Shown: positions 1 to 10,294, counted from the stretch's first letter. The stretch is 41,317 nucleotides of DNA from Halieaceae bacterium (GCA_018666295.1 JABIZW010000152.1:1-41317); one strand, 5' to 3'. The notes: generated by a model not told the origin, from the letters alone. Program-made: numbers and translations.

Positions 1-1250
1 ACAAGGCCCGGCACCAATCGCATTTTGCGCTCGTCGGAAAAATTCAGATAGGACTGGTAGAGGCTCGTCCTAACAATCACCAAGTCATTTTTTTGGTCGA
101 TAGCAATAAATTGGCCGTCAAATCCAGAGGTGTGGATTACCCTGTTGACGCACTCACCGTCGTCATTTGTTTCAGCGCAAAAGCTCCAGAACTGCTTGTC
201 GTAAAAGCTGCTCATGGCGGTGACACTAGCGATATAGTTCGAGTAGTACCTACCGCTCTCTAGTTCCAATGCACCCAATTGAATGAGATATCCAAATTTG
301 GCGAAGTCCCGCGCCGTCGAGTCAAGGCAGCAGTAGGTCAGATAATTGCCGTTGGATTGACCACCTTCAACATTGTCTCGCCACCAAAATGCGTCGATGT
401 TGAGCGGCTCAAACAGTTCCGCCTCTGCAAAAATACCGGGATCCTGCCCCGTCGCGCGGTATAGAATTTCCCCAAGGACTTGGGTGTCGCAGTTGGCGTA
501 GAGAAACTCACCCGCCCGGTAAGTGCCGCCGCTTACCCAGGGATAGGACGCCCCATCGCGAGCTAAGGGCCGGTGTATACAGGCAGACATCTGATCTTGA
601 GCGAATACAATATTTCCCCCGGCAGCACCGTCGCTTTCATTCTGGCACTCGCCGGCACTACCCGTTTCCGAAATGAAGCAAATAGGGACTAACCCCGATC
701 GCATGTCCAATAGTTGCTCAATGGTAATACTCGACCGTTCGTCCGATTGCCACTCTGTAATGAAATCAGAGGCCGGTTGGCTAGTGCCGTTTATCAGCCC
801 TTTTTCAATGGCAATACCAATGAGAATGCTGGTGAACGATTTTGCGGTTGACCACGAGGTGACGAGGCTGTCTCGGTCTCTGCTCCCGAAATCATTTTGC
901 CAAAATGCTGGGTCTTGCGCGGTAGGCGTCGAGGACAGCGACGTTATGGTGGCGACTTCACCTTCGGCGATACCGCGATACCGCTCGTCGACCAACTTGC
1001 CGGCTTTTACGACGAGTACGGCTTGCGTGAATGATCCGTCAGCCATCGCATAACCAAACGCCTCCTCTAAGGCGGCAGCGTTAAATCCGGCATCCGCGGG
1101 CGACTGCGTTTCCCACGTCGCCGGGTGTGGCGACTCGAATACAGGCGGCTGTGCAATCGGGGCGGGCGGTGTGATGCTTGAACCACCACCGCCGCCTCCA
1201 CAGGCAGTACAAAGGAGTGACAGTAAGAATACAAAAGCGGGTGTTTTCAT
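1..1250 (-). CDS. Serine hydrolase / beta-lactamase-family (class C-like) lipoprotein, 3' end truncated by window edge
   Basis: Own reverse-strand translation from ATG at 1248-1250: MKTPAFVFLLSLLCTACGGGGGGSS (signal peptide plus lipobox LCTAC), then TSWSTAKSFTS (SxxK), YANCDTQVLG (YxN) and HTSGFDGQF (HxG-like third motif). The frame is open to position 1, so it is missing from the ORF track. Confidence 0.85.
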   Translation of the reverse strand, partial: MKTPAFVFLLSLLCTACGGGGGGSSITPPAPIAQPPVFESPHPATWETQSPADAGFNAAALEEAFGYAMADGSFTQAVLVVKAGKLVDERYRGIAEGEVATITSLSSTPTAQDPAFWQNDFGSRDRDSLVTSWSTAKSFTSILIGIAIEKGLINGTSQPASDFITEWQSDERSSITIEQLLDMRSGLVPICFISETGSAGECQNESDGAAGGNIVFAQDQMSACIHRPLARDGASYPWVSGGTYRAGEFLYANCDTQVLGEILYRATGQDPGIFAEAELFEPLNIDAFWWRDNVEGGQSNGNYLTYCCLDSTARDFAKFGYLIQLGALELESGRYYSNYIASVTAMSSFYDKQFWSFCAETNDDGECVNRVIHTSGFDGQFIAIDQKNDLVIVRTSLYQSYLNFSDERKMRLVPGL

Positions 1251-1328
1251 AGAGACTCTCTTGCGACTTGGCCGTATTGCGCATCCGGGGGGAAGCCCCG
1301 GTCGCTCGAAGACCTTACTTTTACGCGT

Positions 1329-2957
1329 CTACTGATGCATTTCCGCCGTAGCCTTCGCCCACTTATAGTCGGCTTTACCGTTTGGCGCTCGCTGAACCAC
1401 ATCGACAAGGATAGATTGCTTAGGGGCCTTATAGCTTGCCAGCTGAGTTCGCACGTGCTCTCGGAGCCCATCGTCGCCAATGGCAGCGGTGTGGGCTTTT
1501 TGTGAATACACTGCGACCACTCGATTGCCCAATCGCTCGTCGGGCAGCCCTACGACTAGACAATCTTCAACGTCCGCATGGCGTTTAATCGCTTCTTCGA
1601 CCTCTTCGGTAAAGACTTTCTCCCCGCCCGTATTGATGCACTGAGACCCTCGCCCCAGCAGGGTGATGGAACCATCGGCTTCGACCGTGGCGTAATCGCC
1701 TGGGAACGAGTATCGAATGCCATTGACCACTCGAAAGGTGCGTGCTGACTTTTCCTCGTCCTTATAATAACCGCGTGGGACGATACCTGCGGTGGCGACC
1801 ATCCCCATCTCTCCGGACCCGGGTTTAACCGGTTCATCGTCCTCGTTGAGGACTTTTACGTAGTCGGCCACCATGAATTTCGCAGTTTTGGCGGCGCCTT
1901 CGCGCGTGCTGATCGACCCGCCCATAGAACCCTCTGTGGAGCCCATAATATCGTTGAGAATCATGTCATGGTGTCTGAGCAAGCCCTCTTTGATTTCAGA
2001 AGACCACATGACGCCCGAGGAGGCGATTTGGCCCAGGCAAGACAAGTCATAGGGTGTGCCTGCATCATGCGCCGCATCGAGCGCAGCAAGAATAGGGCGT
2101 GCAAACGCATCGCCAACAATCGTTAAATCGGTGACCTGGTTATCGATAACGCATTGAATCAGTGCATCCGCATCGAGGTGGGAGGTTCGCTGCGTCACGA
2201 CGGTGCCGCCACAGTTCAGTGCCACCATCGTGCCGATCCACATTCCAGTTCCATGCATTTGCGGACAAGCAGGCAGGCTTCGATGCACCTTGTCCATTGC
2301 GGTAATCGTTCGTGTCGCTTCAATTAGATCGTCAACAGAGCTTGGGGGCGCCAATCCTCTAGAGGTGACACCGCCAATCGATAGCCAGTGAGCCAATGCA
2401 CCATTGTCATACATCACTCCCTTTGGCATCCCCGTTGTGCCGCCGGTGTAGAGCATGTAGCGGTCTTCGAATTTGCCAGGTGTAAAGGGGACTGGTGCCG
2501 AGGACGTAATCGCATCGTCATAATCGATCGCACCCTCTAACAGCGGCACTCCAGACTCGTCATCGACTTGGATATAGAGTTTTATATTGGGAAGACTTTC
2601 TCGAATTTCCCTGACTCGGGGTGCGAAGCTAGCGTGGTAAATAACGACCTGCGCGTCACTGTTATCGAGCAGATAGACGAGTTCTTCTGATCGATATCGA
2701 TAGTTCACATTGACCGGACATAGGGCGCTTTTGAAGCATCCAAAATGCGCTTCGGTGTACTCGTTACAATTGAGCATATACAAGCCGACTGATGCGCCAG
2801 AAGTCACCTTATGCGACTGAAATAGCCCTGCAAGCCGCGCAGCTCGGTCATTGAATTCTGACCAGGTTACGGTGTTGCCCTCGCAGATCAACGCGGGCCT
2901 ATCGGGGAATGCCTCCGACAGCGCGGTCCATACGTTATTGAAATGAAAATCCATCAT
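1329..2957 (-). CDS. AMP-dependent acyl-CoA synthetase/ligase
   Basis: 542 aa; AMP-binding motif MLYTGGTTGMPKGVMYDN; C-terminal GRGSQCINTGGEKVFTEEVEEAIKRH and NGKADYKWAK (catalytic Lys region). Confidence 0.93.
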   Translation of the reverse strand: MMDFHFNNVWTALSEAFPDRPALICEGNTVTWSEFNDRAARLAGLFQSHKVTSGASVGLYMLNCNEYTEAHFGCFKSALCPVNVNYRYRSEELVYLLDNSDAQVVIYHASFAPRVREIRESLPNIKLYIQVDDESGVPLLEGAIDYDDAITSSAPVPFTPGKFEDRYMLYTGGTTGMPKGVMYDNGALAHWLSIGGVTSRGLAPPSSVDDLIEATRTITAMDKVHRSLPACPQMHGTGMWIGTMVALNCGGTVVTQRTSHLDADALIQCVIDNQVTDLTIVGDAFARPILAALDAAHDAGTPYDLSCLGQIASSGVMWSSEIKEGLLRHHDMILNDIMGSTEGSMGGSISTREGAAKTAKFMVADYVKVLNEDDEPVKPGSGEMGMVATAGIVPRGYYKDEEKSARTFRVVNGIRYSFPGDYATVEADGSITLLGRGSQCINTGGEKVFTEEVEEAIKRHADVEDCLVVGLPDERLGNRVVAVYSQKAHTAAIGDDGLREHVRTQLASYKAPKQSILVDVVQRAPNGKADYKWAKATAEMHQ

Positions 2958-3081
2958 TGCGCTCCGCTGAGTTTATTGTTGTTGAGCGGAACGGCGCTGC
3001 ATGTGACATCAAACACCGATCCACAGTAATCAGCGTCTCATGTGCAAGCATAAATTTCTAGACCGGATTTAGACGGGGGGG

Positions 3082-4815
3082 TTACGCCGAGAGCGAATCG
3101 ACAACCCTGACAGCACCTAGATTTGCGCCCTTGACGCGCACTTTTTTAAGGTGCTTCAAAATCTGCTTGGGCATGCCCTCAGGAAGATCTACGGTCGAGT
3201 AGTGCTCAAAGATATTAACCTTGCCAATAAACTGTCCTTCGATCCCGACTTCGTTAGCAACCGCGCCCATGATCTCTCGTGGTTTGACCCCTTTGTCCCG
3301 TCCTATAGCCAACCAGAATCGTTCCATGACGACGTCTGGATGGTCTTCGAGCGGCGTGGCACGTCCCAACTCTTTGGCGGTATAGGTCAGTGGCACCTTG
3401 CGCTCTTGTCCTTTCTTGTCTTTCGTCGGTGCGGGTGCTGTGTCCTTTGTGTGTCTGGAAACACCCGTCTCTGAAGTGGTTTTAGCCTTGTTCGGTTCGG
3501 CTGCCGGGTCGATTCCGTCAATCAACATAGTTGCAAGCGCCATCGAGATATCGCGATGCGTGTGGCCTTCGTTTATGAGTTGCTCAATCGCCTCATTAGC
3601 ACGTGGGTGAGCGGGGCGACTCATCCCTGACTTCAGTTGATCGATAAGCCGCGCGCGCGCCTTGGCATCAATGTCAGCAAGACTGGGCAACTCGATTTGC
3701 TGAATTTTTTGTTTGGTGACTCGCTCAATATTGCTGAGCATTCGCCGCTCTCTTGGAGCGACGAATAAAATGGCCTTTCCCTCACGCCCAGCACGGCCCG
3801 TGCGGCCTATACGATGAACATATGACTCTCGGTCAAAGGGAATGTCGTAGTTGATCACGTGGGTGATCCGTTCGACATCGAGTCCGCGCGCCGCCACATC
3901 GGTCGCGACAATAATATCGACGCGCCCTGATTTGAGTTGCTCGACCGTCTTAATTCGCGTTTTCTGATCAATGTCACCATTGAGTGGCGCGGCATTAAAG
4001 CCCCGCTGTCTCAACTGCTCAGCGATGGCCGACGTGCTCTCGCGTGTGCGGACGAAAACAATAACGCCTTGCGTATTCTCTACACCAAGGAATCGTGCCA
4101 GTGCGTCGAGTTTGTTTGTACCTTTGACCAGCCAATAGTACTGATCAATGTTGACGTTGGTCGTTGCACCAGAGGTGATGGCTATTTCAACGGGGTTGTC
4201 CAAATGTTCGCTGGCGATCTCTCTGATGCGCGGAGGCATGGTTGCAGAGAACAGGGCGACTCTTCGGCCTTTGGGTGTCTGGGCTAAAATTTGGTCGACA
4301 TCGTCAATAAAACCCATCCGAAGCATTTCGTCCGCTTCATCCAGAACGACTGTTTTAATCTGACTGAAATCGGCGCTGCCTCGCTTGAGGTGGTCTAAAA
4401 GCCGTCCTGGTGTGGCGACAACAATATGCACACCTTCTTTAAGACTCTTCAGTTGTTGCCGCATATCGTTGCCGCCGCAGAGTGTAACGACTCGGCAACC
4501 GGGTGATCCTTTCGCGTACGATCGAAACGCATCAGCAACTTGCATTGACAGCTCGCGCGTAGGGCACAACACCAATACCTGAGGGGCTCGGTTTTTGTAG
4601 TCGAGTAGTGCCAGCACAGGGAGGGCAAAGGCCGCAGTCTTTCCAGTTCCCGTCTGGGCAATACCTACAACGTCTCTCCCCTCCAGCAGTGCCGGTACGG
4701 TCTCGGCTTGAATCGGAGTGGCCTCTTCGTAACCTAAAACGCTGAGTGACTCGAGCAAAAATGTGGGTAGCCCGAGGCTGTCAAAAGCCACAGGATTGGT
4801 TGTGGTATCGGTCAT
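3082..4815 (-). CDS. deaD: DEAD-box ATP-dependent RNA helicase, DeaD/CsdA type
   Basis: AQTGTGKTAAF, PTRELSMQ, VLDEADEML, FSATMP, HRIGRTGRAGREG motifs plus a C-terminal DbpA-like RNA-binding region (VGIEGQFIGKVNIFEHYSTVDLPE). Start placed at internal ATG (MTDTTTNPVAF) rather than the track start at 4917. Confidence 0.93.
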   Translation of the reverse strand: MTDTTTNPVAFDSLGLPTFLLESLSVLGYEEATPIQAETVPALLEGRDVVGIAQTGTGKTAAFALPVLALLDYKNRAPQVLVLCPTRELSMQVADAFRSYAKGSPGCRVVTLCGGNDMRQQLKSLKEGVHIVVATPGRLLDHLKRGSADFSQIKTVVLDEADEMLRMGFIDDVDQILAQTPKGRRVALFSATMPPRIREIASEHLDNPVEIAITSGATTNVNIDQYYWLVKGTNKLDALARFLGVENTQGVIVFVRTRESTSAIAEQLRQRGFNAAPLNGDIDQKTRIKTVEQLKSGRVDIIVATDVAARGLDVERITHVINYDIPFDRESYVHRIGRTGRAGREGKAILFVAPRERRMLSNIERVTKQKIQQIELPSLADIDAKARARLIDQLKSGMSRPAHPRANEAIEQLINEGHTHRDISMALATMLIDGIDPAAEPNKAKTTSETGVSRHTKDTAPAPTKDKKGQERKVPLTYTAKELGRATPLEDHPDVVMERFWLAIGRDKGVKPREIMGAVANEVGIEGQFIGKVNIFEHYSTVDLPEGMPKQILKHLKKVRVKGANLGAVRVVDSLSA

Positions 4816-5102
4816 AGTCTGTGCACGGGTGGGGAAAGCGCGCAGAGTACGCGTTGTCTTGCGTCCATAAAAGGGAAATCCTGCCACTATCGTAAAAGGG
4901 TGGGCCCACGAGCGCACTAAGCAGAGGCCTCGATCGACCCGTTAAACGCGCCGAACGATTTGAGGCGCTACTGTGCCGACTAGCGCGTCCGTTGAGACGT
5001 CATCAATCAGTCACTGGGCTGTGCAGCAAAACACTGTCGTCGATACACAATGCCAGACTTATTGTAAGCTCTTAGCACTGCGCACCGTGATAGCATTACA
5101 CA

Positions 5103-5597
5103 ATGAATACAGATCAGCCGTTGACACATTTAGACAGTCGGGGTGAAGCCCATATGGTAGACGTTGGAGACAAGGCCGTGACCTCCCGCGTCGCTGTCGC
5201 GCGCGCGCAGATCCGCATGAAACCCGAGACACTCTCTGCAATTTCGGCAAGTGAGCTGTCCAAGGGAGACGCATTTGCGACGGCGCGAATTGCCGCTATT
5301 CAAGCCGCCAAGAAGACGAGTGATTTGATCCCACTATGCCATCCGTTACCCATTACTAAGGTTGCGGTTGAGCTGCGTGCTGACCTTGCGCTTCCGGGGA
5401 TTGTCATCGAGGTCACCTGTAAGGTGCGGGGGCAAACCGGTATTGAAATGGAAGCGCTTACAGCCGCGTCTGTTGCGGCGCTGACAATCTACGATATGGC
5501 AAAATCGATTGACCGCGGTATGGTGATCGAGGAGGTCATGTTGATCGAGAAGTCGGGTGGAAAAACAGGTGAGTGGCGAAGTGACGATCACGGTTAA
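5103..5597 (+). CDS. moaC: Cyclic pyranopterin monophosphate synthase MoaC
   Basis: 164 aa; motifs [67 protein letters not shown]. Confidence 0.96.
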   Translation: MNTDQPLTHLDSRGEAHMVDVGDKAVTSRVAVARAQIRMKPETLSAISASELSKGDAFATARIAAIQAAKKTSDLIPLCHPLPITKVAVELRADLALPGIVIEVTCKVRGQTGIEMEALTAASVAALTIYDMAKSIDRGMVIEEVMLIEKSGGKTGEWRSDDHG

Positions 5598-5835
5598 GTT
5601 TTTTTCTTTGATTCGTGAGGCCGTCGCGACTGAAGAGCTCGTCTTAGAGTGGTCTGAATCGCTTTCAACGGTCAAGCAAGTCAAAGCCGTCTTAAGCGAG
5701 CGCGGCGAGGCTTGGTCCACCGCATTGTCACATCCCAATCTAATACAAGCCGTCAACCAACGTGTCGTTTTCCCGGAAGAAAATCTTGCCGACGGCGACG
5801 AGCTGGCTTTTTTTCCACCCATGACTGGTGGGTGA
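5557..5835 (+). CDS. moaD: Molybdopterin synthase small subunit MoaD
   Basis: Ubiquitin-like sulfur carrier ending in FPPMTGG (C-terminal GG); overlaps moaC; exact start uncertain (several GTG codons). Confidence 0.92.
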   Translation: MEKQVSGEVTITVKFFSLIREAVATEELVLEWSESLSTVKQVKAVLSERGEAWSTALSHPNLIQAVNQRVVFPEENLADGDELAFFPPMTGG

Positions 5836-6301
5836 GATGAGGGCTGTGGTAACCGACCTGCTGATCGATCCGGGGCAATTGGCTTCTGAGTTCTATGCGA
5901 GGCACCCGCATGCAGCGGTCACCACCTTTGTCGGCTTCGTTCGCGATTTTAGTAAGACGAGCCAGGTCGAGGATTTGTTTCTTGAGTGTTATGTCGAAAT
6001 GGCCAGTAAAGTGCTGACTGAGTTGGGCGAGGCGGCCGCGTCGCGGTTTGGCTTAAAGGCTTGGCATATTGTTCATCGTTTTGGAACATTGCCTGTCGAA
6101 GATCCCATTGTGTTTGTTGCCACCAGTGCTGACCATCGTGCAGAAGCATTTAGTGCGTGCGAGTTTATTATGGACGTATTAAAGACCGATGCTCCGTTTT
6201 GGAAGCGAGAGCGGTTTGACGACGGGGTTGTGTGGGTTACGGTGAAGGGTTCGGATAAGGCCCGCCGCGTTCGCTGGGTTGATAAGGATAAAGCGCCATG
6301 A
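5828..6301 (+). CDS. moaE: Molybdopterin synthase catalytic subunit MoaE
   Basis: FVGFVRDFS, HRFGTLPVEDPIVFVATSADHRAEAFSACEFIMDVLKTDAPFWKRE; overlaps moaD and the next gene by 4-8 bp. Confidence 0.94.
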   Translation: MGEMRAVVTDLLIDPGQLASEFYARHPHAAVTTFVGFVRDFSKTSQVEDLFLECYVEMASKVLTELGEAAASRFGLKAWHIVHRFGTLPVEDPIVFVATSADHRAEAFSACEFIMDVLKTDAPFWKRERFDDGVVWVTVKGSDKARRVRWVDKDKAP

Positions 6302-6846
6302 AGTACTGCTCCAAATGCGCGCACGAGACGGTGCGAGAGATTCCTGAGGGTGAAGACCGAGAGCGTGACGTGTGTCCGGCGTGCAAGGAGATTTTCTACG
6401 TCAATCCGAAGGTGATTGTAGGGTGCATTCCCACCATCGGTGACAAAGTTCTGTTGTGCAAGCGTGCGATCGAGCCGCGTTATGGCAAATGGACCTTGCC
6501 CGCTGGGTTTATGGAAAACCGCGAAACCACCGAGGAAGGTGCTGCGCGTGAGACATGGGAAGAAGCAGAGGCACGGGCCGTCAACATGGCGCTCTATCGA
6601 ATATTTGACGTGCCGCACATTAGCCAGGTTTACGTATTTTATCGCTGTGACGTCCTTGACGAGAAGTTTGGTGCGGGCTCAGAGAGCTTGGAGAGCAAGC
6701 TTTACGCCGAGGATGAAATTCCGTGGGACGAGCTCGCCTTCCCCGTCGTTATTGAGATGCTTAGAGAGTTTTTTGAAGACCGTAAAACACAGGAATTTCC
6801 AGTCAGAAACAGCACAATTCGTTACCAGAAAAGGCGGGCGGGCTGA
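6298..6846 (+). CDS. NUDIX hydrolase with N-terminal zinc-ribbon
   Basis: CSKCAHETV...CPACKEIFYVNPK zinc ribbon; Nudix box GFMENRETTEEGAARETWEEA. Confidence 0.92.
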   Translation: MKYCSKCAHETVREIPEGEDRERDVCPACKEIFYVNPKVIVGCIPTIGDKVLLCKRAIEPRYGKWTLPAGFMENRETTEEGAARETWEEAEARAVNMALYRIFDVPHISQVYVFYRCDVLDEKFGAGSESLESKLYAEDEIPWDELAFPVVIEMLREFFEDRKTQEFPVRNSTIRYQKRRAG

Positions 6847-6915
6847 CCGGCTCTGACTCGCCTGTAATAAAGGGACGCCCTACACTTCACTAACAACACG
6901 GTAGAGGATTTTAAT

Positions 6916-7392
6916 ATGGCACTTCTCACGATAGACATCGCAGCACCAGCTTTCACACTCATGGATAATCACGCGAACGCGGTGTCGCTTGCTGACTATC
7001 AGGGCGCGAAAAATGTGCTGGTGTATTTTTATCCAAAAGCCATGACGCCTGGATGCACGGTTCAAGCGCAAGGATTGAGAGACAGTGCCAAGCAATTGGC
7101 CTCTCACGATACTGTTGTTTTTGGGATCAGCCCAGACCCGGTCAAGCGGTTAGCAAAGTTTGTTGAGCGCGATGAGCTCAACTTTCAATTGTTGAGCGAC
7201 GAGGATCACGCAGTGGCAGATGCCTATGGCGCATGGGGACCCAAGAAGTTTATGGGTCGTGAATACGACGGAATTCTTCGGACCAGCTACCTGATCGACA
7301 AACAAGGTGTACTGCGGCACATTTTCGACAAGTTTAAGACGAAAGATCACCACGAAGTGGTTCTGCATAAGATGGCGGAGCTTGGTTTGTGA
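6916..7392 (+). CDS. bcp: Thioredoxin-dependent peroxiredoxin, Bcp/PrxQ family (resolving Cys absent)
   Basis: [19 protein letters not shown] around the peroxidatic Cys; [37 protein letters not shown] typical of Bcp. Confidence 0.93.
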   Translation: MALLTIDIAAPAFTLMDNHANAVSLADYQGAKNVLVYFYPKAMTPGCTVQAQGLRDSAKQLASHDTVVFGISPDPVKRLAKFVERDELNFQLLSDEDHAVADAYGAWGPKKFMGREYDGILRTSYLIDKQGVLRHIFDKFKTKDHHEVVLHKMAELGL

Positions 7393-8090
7393 TTGATCTG
7401 TTTACCTCGCCCACACCCAATGGACATAAGGTTTCGATCGCGTTAGAAGAGATGGGGTTGGACTATGAGTTCCAGACCATTGACCTGCGTTCGGGCGAGC
7501 AAAAGCGAGAGCCGTTTTTAACGCACTCACCCAACGGGCGAATTCCCGCAATTTATGACAGGGATTTTGACCTGTCGATCTTTGAGTCAGGTGCCATCAT
7601 GATGCACCTCGCGGAAAAAAGTGGGAAATTCCTCCCGACTGACGTCGTTGGGCGATCGCGCGTCATTCAGTGGCTTATGTTTCAGATGGGCGGTGTTGGA
7701 CCTATGATGGGGCAGGCGAATGTTTTTTTTCGCTATTTCCCAGAGACATTACAGCCGGCAATTGACCGCTATCAGAGCGAAGGGCGCCGACTGTTTGAGG
7801 TGCTCGATACACAGTTGAGCAAGACGGAGTACCTTGCCGGCGATTACAGCATTGCTGACATGGCGAACTGGGCGTGGGTGCGAACACACCGCTGGAGCGG
7901 AATAGAAATTGACGGTCTTGAACATCTTCAACGTTGGCACAAGGCCATAAAGCAGCGACCCGCTGCGGAAAAAGGACTGGCTATTCCTGTTGATTTGCGG
8001 TTGTTGCGTGACGGCAATGAGGACTCTGAGGAGACGAAAGACTTCATTAAGGGCGCCCAAACGATGGTTCAGGGTGTGAAAAAGGACTGA
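7389..8090 (+). CDS. Glutathione S-transferase family protein (YfcG/YghU-like)
   Basis: [55 protein letters not shown]; overlaps the bcp stop codon. Confidence 0.9.
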   Translation: MIDLFTSPTPNGHKVSIALEEMGLDYEFQTIDLRSGEQKREPFLTHSPNGRIPAIYDRDFDLSIFESGAIMMHLAEKSGKFLPTDVVGRSRVIQWLMFQMGGVGPMMGQANVFFRYFPETLQPAIDRYQSEGRRLFEVLDTQLSKTEYLAGDYSIADMANWAWVRTHRWSGIEIDGLEHLQRWHKAIKQRPAAEKGLAIPVDLRLLRDGNEDSEETKDFIKGAQTMVQGVKKD

Positions 8091-8096
8091 GAAACG

Positions 8097-8867
8097 GTGT
8101 ACAGAGCAATCACTTGTAATACCAATGGTATTCGCGCCGCGAACCGAAAAGGGTTCTTTGAGTGGCTTGCGAATCAGGACGCCGACGTGGTGTGCATTCA
8201 GGAAACGAAGGCACAGGAGCATCAACTGGTCGACGATGTGTTTCGTCCAGAAGGCTACCACTGCTATTACAACGATGCTGAGCGCAAGGGCTACAGCGGC
8301 ACGGCACTTTTCGCAAAACAAAAGCCTCAGAGTATTGAGGTGAAAGTGGGTTGGGAGCCGGTTGACTCTGAGGGACGTTATTTGCGTGCGGACTTCGAGG
8401 GACTGAGCGTGATTTCACTCTACGTGCCTTCTGGGTCAAGTAACGAGGCTGCCCAGGCACGTAAGGATGTGTTCATGGAGCGGTTCACCCCGCACCTGAA
8501 AAGCCTGCTGAGCGAGGGTCGAGAGTTTATAATTTGCGCGGACTGGAACACCTGCCATCAGAATATTGACCTAAAAAACTGGCGAAATAATCAGAAAAAC
8601 TCTGGATTTATGCCCTATGAACGCGAGTGGCTGACCCATTTATATGAGGAGCAGGGTTGGGTTGATGCGTTTCGGGAGTTCACGTCCGAGCCTGAGCAGT
8701 ACACCTGGTGGTCCAACAGGGGGCAAGCATGGGCGAACAACACCGGATGGCGACTCGATTATATGCTGGTCAGCCCGGGGCTCTCAGGGCGTGCGCGTAA
8801 GGTCGCCGTGTATAAAGAGACGCGATTCTCGGATCATGCCCCTGTTATTATTGATTTTGAAATGTAG
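8097..8867 (+). CDS. xthA: Exodeoxyribonuclease III (AP endonuclease)
   Basis: TCNTNGIRAANRKGFFEWL, CIQETKAQ, GYSGTALFAK, SLYVPSGS, DWNTCHQNIDLKNW, FSDHAPVIIDFE. Confidence 0.92.
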   Translation: MYRAITCNTNGIRAANRKGFFEWLANQDADVVCIQETKAQEHQLVDDVFRPEGYHCYYNDAERKGYSGTALFAKQKPQSIEVKVGWEPVDSEGRYLRADFEGLSVISLYVPSGSSNEAAQARKDVFMERFTPHLKSLLSEGREFIICADWNTCHQNIDLKNWRNNQKNSGFMPYEREWLTHLYEEQGWVDAFREFTSEPEQYTWWSNRGQAWANNTGWRLDYMLVSPGLSGRARKVAVYKETRFSDHAPVIIDFEM

Positions 8868-8917
8868 AACAATTATCACGTTTATTCTGTAAGTTACTAA
8901 TTTAATGAGGTTTAGTT

Positions 8918-9250
8918 ATGTTTATTAGTCAGGCGCATGCACAGACGGCAAATTCAGCACCCGCGGGTGGGGAGTGGTTCCTCCCGGCGATGATGATTGG
9001 CTTGTTGATTTTTATGTACTTCACGACCATTAGGCCTCAGCGCAAGCGCCAGAAAGAGCATGCGGAACTGGTCAGCTCGTTGTCCAAGGGTGATGAGGTG
9101 TTAATGAGCTCCGGACTTATGGGAAAGGTTATGGATCTGTCGGACTTGTACGTGGTGGTCAATGTGTCAGACAAGGTCGATCTTAAGTTTCAACGCACGC
9201 ACGTCACCGCAACATTGCCCAAAGGCACGATTAAAACCTTAGGCGCATAA
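8918..9250 (+). CDS. yajC: Preprotein translocase accessory subunit YajC
   Basis: 110 aa; single TM then TIRPQRKRQKEHAELVSSLSKGDEVLMSSGLMGKV; LPKGTIKTL C-terminus. Confidence 0.92.
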   Translation: MFISQAHAQTANSAPAGGEWFLPAMMIGLLIFMYFTTIRPQRKRQKEHAELVSSLSKGDEVLMSSGLMGKVMDLSDLYVVVNVSDKVDLKFQRTHVTATLPKGTIKTLGA

Positions 9251-9254
9251 ACGC

Positions 9255-10280
9255 ATGGTTCAGTACCCACCGAGGGAGCTGCTGGCGCTCTTGCCGTCGC
9301 CTTTTGTGCTTCTCGAACGTGCAACTGCTCGTTGGGGCCGCGGACGCCGAATCTGGTGCAAGCGCGATGATCTCACGGGCTCACTCTTGACTGGAAACAA
9401 GGTCAGAAAGCTCGAGTTCATAGCGGCAGAGGCGCGAGCACGCAAATGTACCGTTTTGGTTACGGCCGGCGCGCTGCAGAGTAACCATTGTCGAGCAACC
9501 GCGGCTGTTGCCGCACAGTTGGGCTTAAAGTGCGAGCTAATTCTGCGTGGGGAAGAGCAAGCGCTTGAAGGAAACTACTTATTGAGCCGATTGCTCGATG
9601 CCGACATCACTTATGTGTCTCGCAGTACGACCGGCGATGAAATGACCCAGCACTTAGCCAACGCGGTGCAGCGCTGGGCCGCTAAGGGAGAGAAGGCGTT
9701 GTCTCTGCCCATTGGCGGTAGTGATGAAATCGGTATTTGGGGATACATTGCAGCGGTTGAAGAGCTCGCGTCAGACATGGCGCGCCACGCGATACGGCAA
9801 GCGGCCATTGTTCATGCAACAGGCTCTGGGGGAACGCAGGCAGGTTTAAATGCGGGTGTGCTAATGCACAAGCTGCCAGCAGACGTTATCAGTTATGCAG
9901 TCTGCGATGATGCTGCCTATTTCAACGAGAAGGCGCAGCAAGACTGGCAAGCCTTGCGCGCCGCGACACCTGACTTGCCGGTCGAGCCGATTAAGACGAT
10001 CACCAATGATCATTTTATTGGACCGGGGTATGGACGGGCTGATCAGGCGGTATTTGATACACTGGCACAGTTGGCTCGACTGGAGGGGATCACGCTTGAT
10101 CCCGTCTATACAGGCAAGGCCTTTCACGGCATGGTGACTGATCTTGAGCACTCGTCGTTTCAGTCGGACGCTGCGGATATCATTTTTGTGCATACGGGAG
10201 GGGTATTCGGTATCTTTCCACATGCAGATGCGCTTCAAACTTCGCTGCAGCGAGTTCAAGCCGTCAACACACCACATTAA
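9255..10280 (+). CDS. D-cysteine desulfhydrase / ACC deaminase-family PLP enzyme
   Basis: RIWCKRDDLTGSLLTGNKVRKLEF (PLP Lys), TAGALQSNHCRATAAVAA, ATGSGGTQAGL, VYTGKAFHGM, FVHTGGVFGIF. Confidence 0.9.
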   Translation: MVQYPPRELLALLPSPFVLLERATARWGRGRRIWCKRDDLTGSLLTGNKVRKLEFIAAEARARKCTVLVTAGALQSNHCRATAAVAAQLGLKCELILRGEEQALEGNYLLSRLLDADITYVSRSTTGDEMTQHLANAVQRWAAKGEKALSLPIGGSDEIGIWGYIAAVEELASDMARHAIRQAAIVHATGSGGTQAGLNAGVLMHKLPADVISYAVCDDAAYFNEKAQQDWQALRAATPDLPVEPIKTITNDHFIGPGYGRADQAVFDTLAQLARLEGITLDPVYTGKAFHGMVTDLEHSSFQSDAADIIFVHTGGVFGIFPHADALQTSLQRVQAVNTPH

Positions 10281-10294
10281 GAGCGAGAGTAGGC

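Noticed and set aside
673-1053. 126-aa plus-strand ORF
   Set aside because: Antisense to the SxxK serine hydrolase, which has clear motifs on the minus strand.
6073-6618. 181-aa minus-strand ORF across moaE and the NUDIX gene
   Set aside because: Antisense to two strongly supported genes.
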